Shown: one piece after another, positions 24,219 through 33,130 of the stretch
Position numbering within the stretch: position 1 is the stretch's first letter
Layout of the letters: each line of letters starts with the position of its first letter
DNA from: JACIWG01 sp049969935
Lineage (GTDB): Archaea > Thermoproteota > Nitrososphaeria > JACIWG01
Length of the DNA: 34,997 bases
Direction: 5' to 3'
Assembly: GCA_049969935.1 (NCBI GenBank)
Contig: JBMFNX010000016.1
Span: forward strand, 1 to 34,997
Position numbers and translations under genes: made by a program
The notes under the pieces: generated by a model
Databases searched by the model: none
Seen by the model: only the letters and a program-made list of their open reading frames with translations
What the model was told of the DNA's origin: nothing

Positions 24219-25763
24219 CTACTGCGGTTCAATTGTGGCAGGAGGTTTACTTGAAATGCAGTAGCTAACTGATGCAACATTTTTAACCTCATTCGTTATC
24301 CTCGTACTTATTCGCTCGAGAACATTGTATGGTATTTTAACCCAGTCTGCTGTCATACCATCCTTTGATGAAACAACTTTAACAGTGACAATATATCCAT
24401 AGTATCTTGTATCACCTAAAACTGCTACTGCCCTATCGTCTCCAACGTAGGCGAAGGCCTGCCAAACCCTATCATATAGTCCAGCCCTCTTCAACTCCTC
24501 TTCTACAATCGCACTCGCTTCCCTGCATATGTACAATTTTTCCTCTGTAACCTCACCTATTATCCTTGCAGCTAAACCGGGTCCAGGGAATGGGTGACGT
24601 TTAACTATCGATTCCGGTAAACCTAACTTTTTCGCCATCTTCCTAACCTCGTCCTTGTAAAGGTATTTAAGTGGTTCAATAAGCTCGTATGAAATGTTGG
24701 ATGGGAGTCCTCCAACATTATGGTGTGTTTTTATTGTTGAAGCAGGTCCACCTGCTCTAGCGCTCTCTATAACGTCAGGATATAGTGTTCCCTGAGCAAG
24801 GTACTTAAATGGACCATATTTTTCTGCAACATCATTAAAGACTTTTACGAAAGTTTCTCCAACAACCTTCCTCTTCTCTTCAGGATTAACTATATTCTTT
24901 AATTTTTCTATAAACTGTTTTGAAGCGTCAACATAAAATGGATTTAAACCTAATTCGTTAAGTGTTCTCATAACATTTTCTGCTTCACCTTTTCTTAAAA
25001 GGCCGTTGTCTACAAAAACGCAGAAAAGATTTTCTCCAACAACCTTTTTAACCAAAAATGCTGTAACAGTCGAATCTAATCCGCCACTTACTGCACATAT
25101 AACTTTTCCACCAGAATATTTTTTCCTAACCTCCTCGTAAGCTGAATCAATGTATGAAGTTGTCTTCCAGCTGGGTTTACATTTACAGACTTTGTAAAGA
25201 AAGTTTTTGAGTATCTTTTTTCCCTCGATGGTGTGCGCTACCTCTGGATGAAATTGTACGCCATAAATTTTTCTCTTCTGGTCAGCGAAGGCAGCATATC
25301 TTATATTTTCTGTGCTGGCTAGTCCTTTAAAGTCGCTGGGAAGCTTTAATACCCTGTCTCCATGGCTCATCCAAACTATAGTCTCCCTTTTAACTCCATC
25401 AAATATCTCGTCTTCTTCCTCTATAAAGAGTCTTGTTTTACCATACTCTCTAACCTCTCCCTTCACAACTTCTCCACCAAGCTGTAATGCGATCATCTGG
25501 TGGCCATAGCATATTCCTAGAATTGGTAAGCCTAAACCGTAAACCCTCTCATCAACTAGTGGTGCGTTTTCATCATAAACGCTTGATGGTCCACCAGAAA
25601 ATATTAGTCCCCTAAAATTATCTAGAACCTTTAAATTTTCTGAAATTGAATCAAATCTGATAATTTCACAATAAACTTTAAGTTCTCTAACCCTTCTGCT
25701 TATCAAATGCGTATACTGTCCTCCAAAGTCTATTATAGCAATCTTGTCCTCCACTTCTTGCAT
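24219..25763 (-). CDS. guaA: GMP synthase (glutamine-hydrolysing), single-chain
   Basis: Makes GMP from XMP, ATP and glutamine. The 514-residue chain holds both activities: a class I glutamine amidotransferase with catalytic C85 in GICYGHQ and H172/E174 in QFHPEVAHT, then an ATP pyrophosphatase domain with the P-loop SGGLDST (226-232), and the C-terminal dimerisation domain ending KPPATIEPQ. XMP-site stretches such as RHPFPGPGLAARI are intact. Many euryarchaea encode the two halves as separate genes, so the fused form is informative about lineage. ATG 25763 is chosen, with a TATA box at 25785-25792 placed for a leaderless transcript. A BMP/nucleoside-type importer is encoded in the same window, but no direct link is shown. 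Confidence 0.97.
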   Translation of the reverse strand: MQEVEDKIAIIDFGGQYTHLISRRVRELKVYCEIIRFDSISENLKVLDNFRGLIFSGGPSSVYDENAPLVDERVYGLGLPILGICYGHQMIALQLGGEVVKGEVREYGKTRLFIEEEDEIFDGVKRETIVWMSHGDRVLKLPSDFKGLASTENIRYAAFADQKRKIYGVQFHPEVAHTIEGKKILKNFLYKVCKCKPSWKTTSYIDSAYEEVRKKYSGGKVICAVSGGLDSTVTAFLVKKVVGENLFCVFVDNGLLRKGEAENVMRTLNELGLNPFYVDASKQFIEKLKNIVNPEEKRKVVGETFVKVFNDVAEKYGPFKYLAQGTLYPDVIESARAGGPASTIKTHHNVGGLPSNISYELIEPLKYLYKDEVRKMAKKLGLPESIVKRHPFPGPGLAARIIGEVTEEKLYICREASAIVEEELKRAGLYDRVWQAFAYVGDDRAVAVLGDTRYYGYIVTVKVVSSKDGMTADWVKIPYNVLERISTRITNEVKNVASVSYCISSKPPATIEPQ

Positions 25764-25784
25764 ATCATCTCGTAAGAAGATAAG

Positions 25785-25792
25785 ATTTTAAA
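25785..25792 (-). promoter_or_regulatory. TATA box for guaA
   Basis: Minus-strand ATTTTAAA/TTTAAAAT element centred 26 bases before ATG 25763. Confidence 0.5.
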
Positions 25793-25843
25793 GATTATCC
25801 TATAGCACAAGAATGTTTTTGGCGTCTTACTGAAAGATGCCAA

Positions 25844-27169
25844 CTATTGTTTGGAACCCATTTTAGTTATAAAATCAACTATTCTATTTTTTAAAGGTTC
25901 TCCATCTACTTCTTTAGCAAAAAATCTTATCCTAACCACAGGCCTATTGATTGTAATAATATTGTCTATGCTTGCAGGTGTACCCAAAACTATTGCATCA
26001 CATTCTATTCTAGAAATTGTTTCCTCCAAATCCTTTAACTGTTTTCTATTATATCCTACAGCTGGCAAGACTGGGCCAATGTGAGGATATTTTTTGTAAA
26101 TTTGGGCAACAGTTCCAACAGCTTGATCACGTGGGTCAATAATTTTTGCACCATATTCTTTTGCAACATATGTTCCAACCGCCTCAGCAAGCCCTCCATG
26201 TGTTACTGTGGGCCCATCTTCTACTACAATAACACGTTTTCCTTTAACGAGTTCAGGCTTATCAACTTTAGCTTCTGAAATAGTTTTAGCTACGACCGCA
26301 TTAGGTCTTTCCTTCACTATAAACTTTTCTATTTCTTCAACCTTTTCCTTTTCCACCAGATTAATTTTGTTTATAACGAATATATCCGCTGACCTAAAGT
26401 TAACTTCACCCGGATAGCTTTGTAGCATGTCATTGGCTCTAAGAGGGTCTATCACGCAAATGCTTATGTTTGGCGAATAGAATGGTATATCATTGTTTCC
26501 ACCATCCCATAATATTATATCCCCTTCACCCTCAGCCCTCCTAAGAATCTTCTTATAGTCTACACCAGAGTATACAATATTGTTTTCATAAAAATGCTGT
26601 TCATATTCTTCCATCTCCTCAACAGTAACATCATATCTTATTAGGTCATCAAATTTCTCGAACCTTTGAACGGGTGTATCAAGTCTCCCATATGGCATTG
26701 GATGTCTTACTATAACAGGCCTTTTACCACAATCCTTTATTATGGATGCAACATATCTGGAAATTGTACTCTTTCCACTACCTGTCCTTGTTGCTACAAC
26801 AGCTATCACAGGTTTTCTCGCCTTAATCATCGTATCCTTTGAACCTAGAAGATGAAATGATGCTCCAGCGGAAAGCGTCTTCGATGCCAAATGCATAACA
26901 TGCTCGTGTGAAACATCACTGTATGAAAAGTATACATCGTCTATATCATGTTTTCTTATCAGTTCAACGAGCAGTTCTTCACTATATATTGGTATACCCT
27001 TCGGATACCTTTTCCCACATAATTTTGGAGGATACATTCTATCAGCTATTCCAGGTATCTGTGTTGCAGTAAAAGCTATAACCTTAACATCTTTTCTATT
27101 CTTAAAGTAGACGTTAAAGTTGTGGAAGTCTCTTCCAGCCGCACCTAAAATAATGGCTTTCCGAACCAT
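25844..27169 (-). CDS. Cyclic 2,3-diphosphoglycerate synthetase family P-loop protein (COG2403)
   Basis: A 441-residue protein of the family that includes the cyclic 2,3-diphosphoglycerate synthetase of Methanothermus, an enzyme forming a thermoprotective solute from 2,3-diphosphoglycerate with ATP. The N-terminal part is Rossmann-like: RKAIILGAAGRDFHNFN (3-19) and TATQIPGIADRMYPPKL (34-50). A P-loop ATRTGSGKST is at 126-135, with a Walker B-like stretch IILWDGGNND and VINKINLVEK further on. Members of this family occur widely in archaea that are not known to accumulate the solute, so the exact function is uncertain. ATG 27169 fits the family N-terminus; TTG 27178 would match a TATA-26 leaderless start from the box at 27200-27207. 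It lies between the barrel-like gene and guaA. Confidence 0.78.
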   Translation of the reverse strand: MVRKAIILGAAGRDFHNFNVYFKNRKDVKVIAFTATQIPGIADRMYPPKLCGKRYPKGIPIYSEELLVELIRKHDIDDVYFSYSDVSHEHVMHLASKTLSAGASFHLLGSKDTMIKARKPVIAVVATRTGSGKSTISRYVASIIKDCGKRPVIVRHPMPYGRLDTPVQRFEKFDDLIRYDVTVEEMEEYEQHFYENNIVYSGVDYKKILRRAEGEGDIILWDGGNNDIPFYSPNISICVIDPLRANDMLQSYPGEVNFRSADIFVINKINLVEKEKVEEIEKFIVKERPNAVVAKTISEAKVDKPELVKGKRVIVVEDGPTVTHGGLAEAVGTYVAKEYGAKIIDPRDQAVGTVAQIYKKYPHIGPVLPAVGYNRKQLKDLEETISRIECDAIVLGTPASIDNIITINRPVVRIRFFAKEVDGEPLKNRIVDFITKMGSKQ

Positions 27170-27199
27170 GAAAATCAATAGCTTTTTAACCTAAGCAGC

Positions 27200-27207
27200 A
27201 TATATAC
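27200..27207 (-). promoter_or_regulatory. TATA box for the cDPG-synthetase family gene
   Basis: Minus-strand GTATATAT, centred 26 bases before TTG 27178 and 34 before ATG 27169. Confidence 0.45.
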
Positions 27208-27242
27208 CTTTATTAAAACTCTGCTAAATTGCCTATAAATCT

Positions 27243-27947
27243 TTAGAGTTCGTCTGCAACCCTCTTATACTCTTGTAATATTTCAGCATACACTAATGGG
27301 TCTGTGCCTATTATTGTATAGTTGACTACAAGCCCTTCCACTCCAATCCTCTTTAATATTCTTAAGTCATTAGGTTCTATGTACTTTTGTGATGGTACTA
27401 TGACAGGTTTTGAAGCTCTTCTTGTTATCAGTGCATAGGTTGTTATGTCTAAAAGCGTTAACGGTAATCTGAAAACTTGTGGAGAAATTATTGCCGCCTC
27501 TATTGCACTAACCCTGCCATCGTGCGCTAATATTTCAACCTGCTCAAGCACGTACCCGCTTCCTACAGAAATTATCTTACAAACTCTTTCGTCATTGTAT
27601 ATGAATGATGGCATATGATGCGCCATCATCTTAACATAATCTATTCCTGTTGAAACAATCTTCTCCCACTCCTCTCTTCTTATCATTGGAGCGTCTCCTA
27701 TCCTTACACCTACTGGAATCTTAATCGAGCCTATTATTTCTGAAATCGCATGCTCCTCCAAGTCTATTGTACCATATCTTACTCCTGTCCCGCTTTCTTC
27801 AAGGTTCAAGTTTAATTCTATAGCGTCAGCACCACCTTCCTCTGAAGCTGAGGCAAGCTGTAGACTATTAGTGTATAGGTTAGATATTATCGTAAACTTT
27901 CTTTTCAAGATATCCGCTATTTTGCCCAAAGCCTTTTGCCTCGCCAA
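27243..27947 (-). CDS. Unrecognised protein, probable TIM barrel
   Basis: I do not recognise this 234-residue protein with confidence. The repeating strand-helix pattern suggests a (beta/alpha)8 barrel: FTIISNLYTNSLQLASAS, then ADAIELNLNLEESGT, PVGVRIGDAP, DYVKMMAHHMPSFI, AIEAAIISPQVFR, SKPVIVPSQKYIEP, and EGLVVNYTIIG. The ADAIELN step recalls dihydroorotate dehydrogenase-like and epimerase-like barrels, but the flavin and catalytic motifs of those families are not evident. No signal or membrane segment is seen. It starts with TTG 27947, with a TATA box at 27970-27978 in leaderless position. It is followed by the cDPG-synthetase family gene after 73 bases and preceded by the helicase; shared function is possible but not shown. 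Confidence 0.6.
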   Translation of the reverse strand: MARQKALGKIADILKRKFTIISNLYTNSLQLASASEEGGADAIELNLNLEESGTGVRYGTIDLEEHAISEIIGSIKIPVGVRIGDAPMIRREEWEKIVSTGIDYVKMMAHHMPSFIYNDERVCKIISVGSGYVLEQVEILAHDGRVSAIEAAIISPQVFRLPLTLLDITTYALITRRASKPVIVPSQKYIEPNDLRILKRIGVEGLVVNYTIIGTDPLVYAEILQEYKRVADEL

Positions 27948-27969
27948 TAAAATTATTACCTACTCATTC

Positions 27970-27978
27970 TTAAATATT
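27970..27978 (-). promoter_or_regulatory. TATA box for the barrel-like gene
   Basis: Minus-strand AATATTTAA centred about 26 bases before TTG 27947. It supports the TTG start and a leaderless transcript. Confidence 0.45.
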
Positions 27979-28002
27979 GTCCAAAAAATATTGGCATGAA
28001 TG

Positions 28003-30555
28003 CTATACTATGGTTTTATCGTGTAGGCTGTAGTCTGGTTCAGCTTGAGCGCCAGCCAATATTCTTGTTATAACCTCCAACGCACCCTTCTTGTGTAGCA
28101 TCCTATTATTGTTTCCACAATGGTATGAGTACGTGCATCTTGGACATCCACTTTCACTTTCGCATGGGCATTCTTCTAGAATCTTCTGTCCTCTAGAGAA
28201 GGCCTTCTCTATTCTATCAAACAATAGTTTTGATGCACCATTTCCACCTTCAGTTCCATCGTACACGTATATCATTCCAGTCACGCCGACCGAAACCCCT
28301 CCCATCTCATTTGACGCTCCTCCTGTAATCATGTTAGAACCCTCTATTATAACATGCTCTGTGGCATGAAAGCTGCTTGCAAGTAGTTCGTCAACTCTTC
28401 CACCTTCATCTAAAACCTTCTTTAACATATCCTTTGGCTCAGGAGCCCTAAAGACGAATCCTTTTGTCTCAAAACAGTATTCGACTGGATTTTCAAGGTT
28501 AACTAGTTCCCCCCTCTCCTCACTTTCCCCTATCTTGAACTGCATGTAGCCTGTTACAATTTTAACAATCTTTAGGTCACAGAAGGCAACCTTTATTCCA
28601 AAAACATTCTTAACCTCATTAACTTTCTCTACAGTAGGCTCTACTGTTATCAATGGCTTTGTATAATATGGATGGTCCTGTGGAAGTTTTTCCACCTCCG
28701 CAACCCACTTTTCTCCCAAAATCTTTAGCTCCCTGCATCTATAATTTTCTCCACCATGCATGTAAATTGCATTGGGATGCAGTTCTCCTATACCAACAGA
28801 AGTTTCTCTGAAACCAATATTTTTTCCCTCACAGTATATTTCGATAACCTTTCCAGCTCCTCTTATCCCCGTCTCTAGCGCCTTCAACCTACCCGATTTC
28901 GTCGGATAAACCTTATTTTTAGAATAGAATGCTAGTTTTTCTGAAACAAGCTTGTCGACCACATGTTCATCATAAAGTTCTTCATCAAAACTTAATGGTT
29001 TATCACATATTGCGCATAAAATCTGTTTCCCTCTAACTATAGGGTTCATGGGGTCTGTGTAGCATGCTGAAACGTCTTTGAAATAGTCTTCAGGATGCCT
29101 GCTATAGTAGCTGCTTATTGGATCATCTTCTCTTAAAACTAGCAGTATAACATTCTCCTGCCCTCTTCTTCCAGCCCTCCCAGCTCTTTGAATCAAGTGT
29201 GTTACATTAACCATATCCGATATTATTGCGTCAACGTGGCCTATGTCTATTCCAAGCTCTAATGTTGGTGTAGCTATTATCGCATCTATTTCACCCCTCC
29301 TAAACAGGTGTTCCACTTCTTCCCTAAACTTCTTTGTTAAACCTGCACGGTGTATTCTAGCATTAACCCCCTCTTTTCTAGAATATCTTAGAATAAGTTC
29401 TGCGTCCACATGACTGTTTGAAAATGATAGTGCTCTGAAACCATTTTTTGTAAGCGTCTTCAAAGCATTTACTCTCAAAATCTTGTTCGTTGATGTTGTT
29501 GGATATATTATTATAAAATGTGTTCTACCATGACGGCCTTCAGCCTCCTCTATAACCTCAAAAGGTCTTGCAAACAGTTTTTCACAAAATTCTTTTGGAT
29601 TATATACTGTGGCAGAAGAGGCTATAATCTGAAGTGGGCCGGTAAAACGTTCAAGCCTTTTTATAATATAGTGTACGTGCGCGCCGAAACTTCCAACATA
29701 ATTGTGTACCTCGTCTACTACAACAATTTTAGCCCTTTTAAATAGGCTAGAATATCTTGTATTAGATAGAAGGTGTATGTTTATCGTGTCAAAGTTTGTT
29801 ATAAGCGCCTCAGGTGGATTATCGTATATTCTTTCCCTCTCCTTTCTAGGTGTGTCGCCGTCGAAAACTTCAACATTAAACTTGAACCCTTCAGCCAACC
29901 TTTTAAGTCTAATCTTCTGGTCTCTAGAAAGGGCCTTTGTAGGATAAATGAATAAGATTAAAGGCTTATTTCCAAAATTGTTTCCAACATTTTCAAAAAA
30001 TTTCTTAACTGTAATAAATATGGGTATAGAGAATGCTTCTGTCTTCCCGCTTCCAGTAGGCGCTGAAAGGACAACATTCTTTCCCTTCAATATCTTTTTT
30101 ATAGCCTCCACCTGAAATCTGAAAAATTTTTCAAAAAAGTTTGCCTTAATCCATTTTCCAACCTCTTCACCTAAAACCTTTTCTACATCCTCCCCCTCTT
30201 CCGGACTCTTTTCGGGTAGAAGCTCATATTTTACAATACTTGCCCTCTTATCCTGCAATATACTCTTTATAGCCGGGTTAAGTTTATCATAGTCTACGCC
30301 AAACTTTTTGAGCACTGCTCTAATATCATCTATGCTCTTGAATGGTCTTTTATCTGCTTTTAATTCAAACTTTTTTCTTATACCCTCTCCGATACTATCA
30401 TATTCTAGCATAAGTTTAAGATACGCTTTTTCAACTCTACCCTCGTTTGCTGTGAACATGAAGTCACAGTCGTAGCAATAAAATTTTGTCCTATTCACAT
30501 CTTTCTCTATAACCAGCTCTTTTTTACATATTGGGCATTTAAAAAGTGGCAACAA
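28003..30555 (-). CDS. Superfamily 2 DEAD/DEAH helicase with C-terminal DUF1998 cysteine domain (MrfA/Hrq1-like)
   Basis: An 850-residue ATP-driven DNA helicase. Order: N-terminal zinc ribbon (C7, C10, C27, C30); a linker of about 110 residues; helicase motif I SAPTGSGKTE (164-173), motif II DEVH (281-284), motif III SAT (314-316), motif VI QRAGRAGR (456-463); and a C-terminal DUF1998 part ending in a four-cysteine cluster (about 797-813, ECPCES, GCPRC, YHCGNNN). The layout is close to YprA/MrfA of Bacillus, which works in mitomycin-damage repair, and to Hrq1, apart from the extra zinc ribbon. DISARM DrmA also carries DUF1998, but no other DISARM gene is nearby, so repair is the better guess. 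The start is TTG 30555 or 30552, with a TATA box at 30574-30582. Confidence 0.88.
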   Translation of the reverse strand: MLPLFKCPICKKELVIEKDVNRTKFYCYDCDFMFTANEGRVEKAYLKLMLEYDSIGEGIRKKFELKADKRPFKSIDDIRAVLKKFGVDYDKLNPAIKSILQDKRASIVKYELLPEKSPEEGEDVEKVLGEEVGKWIKANFFEKFFRFQVEAIKKILKGKNVVLSAPTGSGKTEAFSIPIFITVKKFFENVGNNFGNKPLILFIYPTKALSRDQKIRLKRLAEGFKFNVEVFDGDTPRKERERIYDNPPEALITNFDTINIHLLSNTRYSSLFKRAKIVVVDEVHNYVGSFGAHVHYIIKRLERFTGPLQIIASSATVYNPKEFCEKLFARPFEVIEEAEGRHGRTHFIIIYPTTSTNKILRVNALKTLTKNGFRALSFSNSHVDAELILRYSRKEGVNARIHRAGLTKKFREEVEHLFRRGEIDAIIATPTLELGIDIGHVDAIISDMVNVTHLIQRAGRAGRRGQENVILLVLREDDPISSYYSRHPEDYFKDVSACYTDPMNPIVRGKQILCAICDKPLSFDEELYDEHVVDKLVSEKLAFYSKNKVYPTKSGRLKALETGIRGAGKVIEIYCEGKNIGFRETSVGIGELHPNAIYMHGGENYRCRELKILGEKWVAEVEKLPQDHPYYTKPLITVEPTVEKVNEVKNVFGIKVAFCDLKIVKIVTGYMQFKIGESEERGELVNLENPVEYCFETKGFVFRAPEPKDMLKKVLDEGGRVDELLASSFHATEHVIIEGSNMITGGASNEMGGVSVGVTGMIYVYDGTEGGNGASKLLFDRIEKAFSRGQKILEECPCESESGCPRCTYSYHCGNNNRMLHKKGALEVITRILAGAQAEPDYSLHDKTIV

Positions 30556-30573
30556 GCAATAATTCTAAAAGTT

Positions 30574-30582
30574 GATTTAAAA
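30574..30582 (-). promoter_or_regulatory. TATA box for the helicase gene
   Basis: Minus-strand TTTTAAATC centred about 26 bases before TTG 30552-30555, the usual leaderless spacing here. Confidence 0.45.
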
Positions 30583-30619
30583 ATTTTTTTTATTCAAACC
30601 TACACAATAATCAAAAATT

Positions 30620-30627
30620 CTATATAC
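30620..30627 (+). promoter_or_regulatory. TATA box for the membrane pyrophosphatase
   Basis: CTATATAC is centred about 36 bases before ATG 30660, predicting a leader of about 10 bases. It shares a 104-base divergent gap with the helicase promoter. Confidence 0.45.
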
Positions 30628-30659
30628 TGCATTTTGGTGGCCTCTAATGTGATGGGCTC

Positions 30660-32813
30660 ATGGAAGTTCCCACATCCTTTGAGCAGACTGCATTACATAG
30701 CATAATCTTTGTGGCAATAGGCGCACTAGTTTACGCTGCACTTCTTGCAAAACAGGTTCTTAAGGAGCCTAAGGGTTCTGGAAAGATGGTTGACGTTTGG
30801 GAAGGTATAAAGCAGGGTGCAAACGCTTACCTGAAAAGGCAGTTCAAGTCAATACTCCTTCTTGTAGGCGTTCTCGCAGTAATATTATATGCTTCAGCAG
30901 CATTAGCTAACGCACCCTTTTCAATTTCATTGGGTAGAGCTGCAGCCTTCCTCATGGGCGCCTTCTTTTCAGCCTCTGTAGGCTATCTTGGAATGAATAT
31001 GGCTGTTCAAGGTAGTATTAGGACTTCAAATGTTGCAGGTAAGAGTTTCAGAGATGCCTTGAGAATATCATATCGTTCTGGCACTGTAACCGGAATGTTG
31101 ACAGACGGCCTAGGCCTTCTAGGTGGAACATTAATCTTCATACTATTCCTAAAAGATGCTCCAGAAGTTCTTCTAGGATTTGGTTTCGGAGGAACCCTAT
31201 TAGCTCTTTTCATGCGTGTTGGTGGAGGAATATACACTAAGGCTGCCGACGTCGGCGCAGACCTTGTTGGTAAGGTTGAAAAGGGTATTCCCGAAGATGA
31301 TCCGAGAAACGCTGCTGTGGTAGCTGACCTTGTTGGCGACAATGTTGGAGACTGTGCCGGTATGGCTGCAGACATATTCGAATCCTACGAGGTTACAATG
31401 GTTTCTGCAATGTTGCTCGGCTTGGCTATAACACCATTCAATTATAAATGGATAGTTTTCCCACTTCTTGTTAGGGCAATCGGTGTTATAAGCACTATTG
31501 TAGGAACATATTGTGTATCCTTGTGGCCTGAAAGTTGGACTAAAGGCAACGCTTTCAAGGCAATGGACTTTTCCTACGACCTTTCGTCAGCCATATCTAT
31601 AGCAAGCACTTTCTTTCTAGCACTATACTATGCCCAAGATTTGAGAGTATTTTACGCTGTAGCCGTAGGCGTGCTCCTCGCCATAAGCTTTAACAAACTT
31701 GCAGACTATTTCACAAGCCCGCACAGGAAGCCTGTTGATGAAATAGCTAGGTCATCTAATACTGGTGCTGCAACCCTACTGCTTTCTGGTCTAGCTTTAG
31801 GCTTCGAAAGCACTGTATGGGTTTTAACGGTAATCGCTGCCACCATTGTCGCGTCAACAATATTCTTTACAGGTGGGGGGCCAATTTTTGCAATGTATGG
31901 CGTAGCCTTAGCCGGTATAGGAATGTTAACGCACACTGGAAACAATGTTTCAATGGACACTTACGGTCCAATAGCAGACAATGCTGGAGGTATTGCTGAA
32001 ATGGCTGAAGCTGAGGAGGAGAAGAAGAGGGCTCTTGCAGCCCTTGATGAAGCAGGCAATACAACTAAGGCTGTTACAAAGGCTATCGCTATAGCTTCAG
32101 CTGTTCTAGCCGCAATATCACTGTTCGCATCCTACGCGGAATCTATTGGCGCTGGACATACTATAACATTGGACATTGCTGAACCAATAGTATTTGTAGG
32201 CCTTCTTGTTGGAGGCTCATTACCCTTCCTCTTCAGCTCTATTTCTATAAGGGCTGTTGGTAGGACTGCTGGAAAGGTTATAGAAGAGGTTAGAGAGCAG
32301 TTCAAAATACCTGGTGTAATGGAGGGTAAGGTTAAGCCAGACTATGCGAAAGTTGTTTCAATTGTAACATCTGCTGCACAGAGAGAGCTTGTAGGCTTAG
32401 CCTTACTAGGCATATTGACTCCAATTGCAGTCGGCCTACTGTTGGGTGAATTCGCTTTAGGCGCTTTCTTGGCTGGAGTGATACTTGTCGGCCAGCTTCT
32501 CGCAGTTTTTATGGCGAACACTGGTGCCGCATGGGATAATGCAAAAAAGAAGATAGAAGATGGCTTCTATGGTGGAAAGGGTTCAGAACAGCATAAGGCA
32601 GCTGTAATCGGTGACACTGTAGGTGATCCGTTAAAGGATACGGCTGGACCAGCATTAAATCCAATGATTAAGGTGATAAACTTAGTAAGCCTAATATTTG
32701 CTCCAATAATAATAAAGTTCAGAGAAAACCTTATACTTGCGTCAATAGCGGCTCTACTATTGATAATAGTACTGGCTATTGTAATCATACGCAGTAAGAG
32801 AGAGGCATTTTAG
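30660..32813 (+). CDS. hppA: Membrane-bound ion-pumping pyrophosphatase, K+-independent type
   Basis: An integral membrane protein of 717 residues, the family's normal size with about 16 helices, that couples pyrophosphate hydrolysis to ion export from the cytoplasm. Pyrophosphate-site motifs are DVGADLVGKVE (197-207), EDDPRN, VGDNVGDCAGMAAD (225-238), and late in the protein GDTVGDPLKDTAGPALNPMIK. The key selectivity motif reads GNTTKA (466-471): Lys at this place, instead of Ala, marks the K+-independent class, whose studied members pump protons. The gene is alone, with its own TATA box upstream and a T-tract at 32822-32836 behind it. A proton-pumping pyrophosphatase fits an energy-limited, possibly hot-adapted archaeon. 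Confidence 0.97.
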   Translation: MEVPTSFEQTALHSIIFVAIGALVYAALLAKQVLKEPKGSGKMVDVWEGIKQGANAYLKRQFKSILLLVGVLAVILYASAALANAPFSISLGRAAAFLMGAFFSASVGYLGMNMAVQGSIRTSNVAGKSFRDALRISYRSGTVTGMLTDGLGLLGGTLIFILFLKDAPEVLLGFGFGGTLLALFMRVGGGIYTKAADVGADLVGKVEKGIPEDDPRNAAVVADLVGDNVGDCAGMAADIFESYEVTMVSAMLLGLAITPFNYKWIVFPLLVRAIGVISTIVGTYCVSLWPESWTKGNAFKAMDFSYDLSSAISIASTFFLALYYAQDLRVFYAVAVGVLLAISFNKLADYFTSPHRKPVDEIARSSNTGAATLLLSGLALGFESTVWVLTVIAATIVASTIFFTGGGPIFAMYGVALAGIGMLTHTGNNVSMDTYGPIADNAGGIAEMAEAEEEKKRALAALDEAGNTTKAVTKAIAIASAVLAAISLFASYAESIGAGHTITLDIAEPIVFVGLLVGGSLPFLFSSISIRAVGRTAGKVIEEVREQFKIPGVMEGKVKPDYAKVVSIVTSAAQRELVGLALLGILTPIAVGLLLGEFALGAFLAGVILVGQLLAVFMANTGAAWDNAKKKIEDGFYGGKGSEQHKAAVIGDTVGDPLKDTAGPALNPMIKVINLVSLIFAPIIIKFRENLILASIAALLLIIVLAIVIIRSKREAF

Positions 32814-32821
32814 AAGGAGGC

Positions 32822-32836
32822 TCCCTCTATTTTTTA
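32822..32836 (+). terminator. T-tract terminator after hppA
   Basis: TCCCTCTATTTTTTA begins 9 bases after the hppA stop. The first bases also form a weak GAGG/CCTC stem with the sequence just before (32817-32827). The same 15-mer follows the BMP-type binding-protein gene at 14560-14574. Confidence 0.5.
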
Positions 32837-33130
32837 TCATTAAAATTTTAGATAATTGAAAATTTCTTCTCATCAATTATGCGACTAAATTTTTTCCCTA
32901 ATAGGATATCTTAAATTACGCCTACAATTTAAGTTAGCTGTGAAGCTTAATAGAATTCAGTAATTTCAGCAGCCCTCTAAGTAATGGTCATGCAAACATT
33001 GGTTTTTTACTACAATTTTTATTATCCTAATAAAAGTTAATTGGTATTGGTTGAAGACGAACCTAGTATTAGGTGAATTGATATCGTTTACAATATTTGT
33101 TTTGCAAAACTATGTTCTCAGGGCTTGCTG
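32837..33130. other. AT-rich gap with three inverted repeats, no gene seen
   Basis: Neither strand carries a convincing ORF in these 294 bases; the longest ATG-started frame I followed has 18 codons. Three short perfect dyads stand out: CTTAAATT/AATTTAAG with an 8-base spacer (32910-32933), ACCTA/TAGGT with a 4-base spacer (33061-33074), and the 12-base palindrome at 33099-33110. They may be operators or remnants of a mobile element. No tRNA-like, CRISPR-like or transposase sequence was recognised. Confidence 0.5.
33099..33110. repeat. Perfect 12-base palindrome
   Basis: GTTTTGCAAAAC reads the same on both strands. It lies 21 bases beyond the stop codon of the small cysteine-rich gene (minus strand), so it is not in that gene's promoter. 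Confidence 0.45.

Noticed and set aside
28003..30555. DrmA of a DISARM defence system
   Set aside because: DUF1998 occurs there too, but no methyltransferase, DrmB or phospholipase-like gene is nearby, and the four-cysteine tail fits MrfA/Hrq1 better.
31007..31375. 122-codon open frame on the minus strand
   Set aside because: Antisense to the best conserved part of the membrane pyrophosphatase, a common shadow in glycine- and alanine-rich genes.
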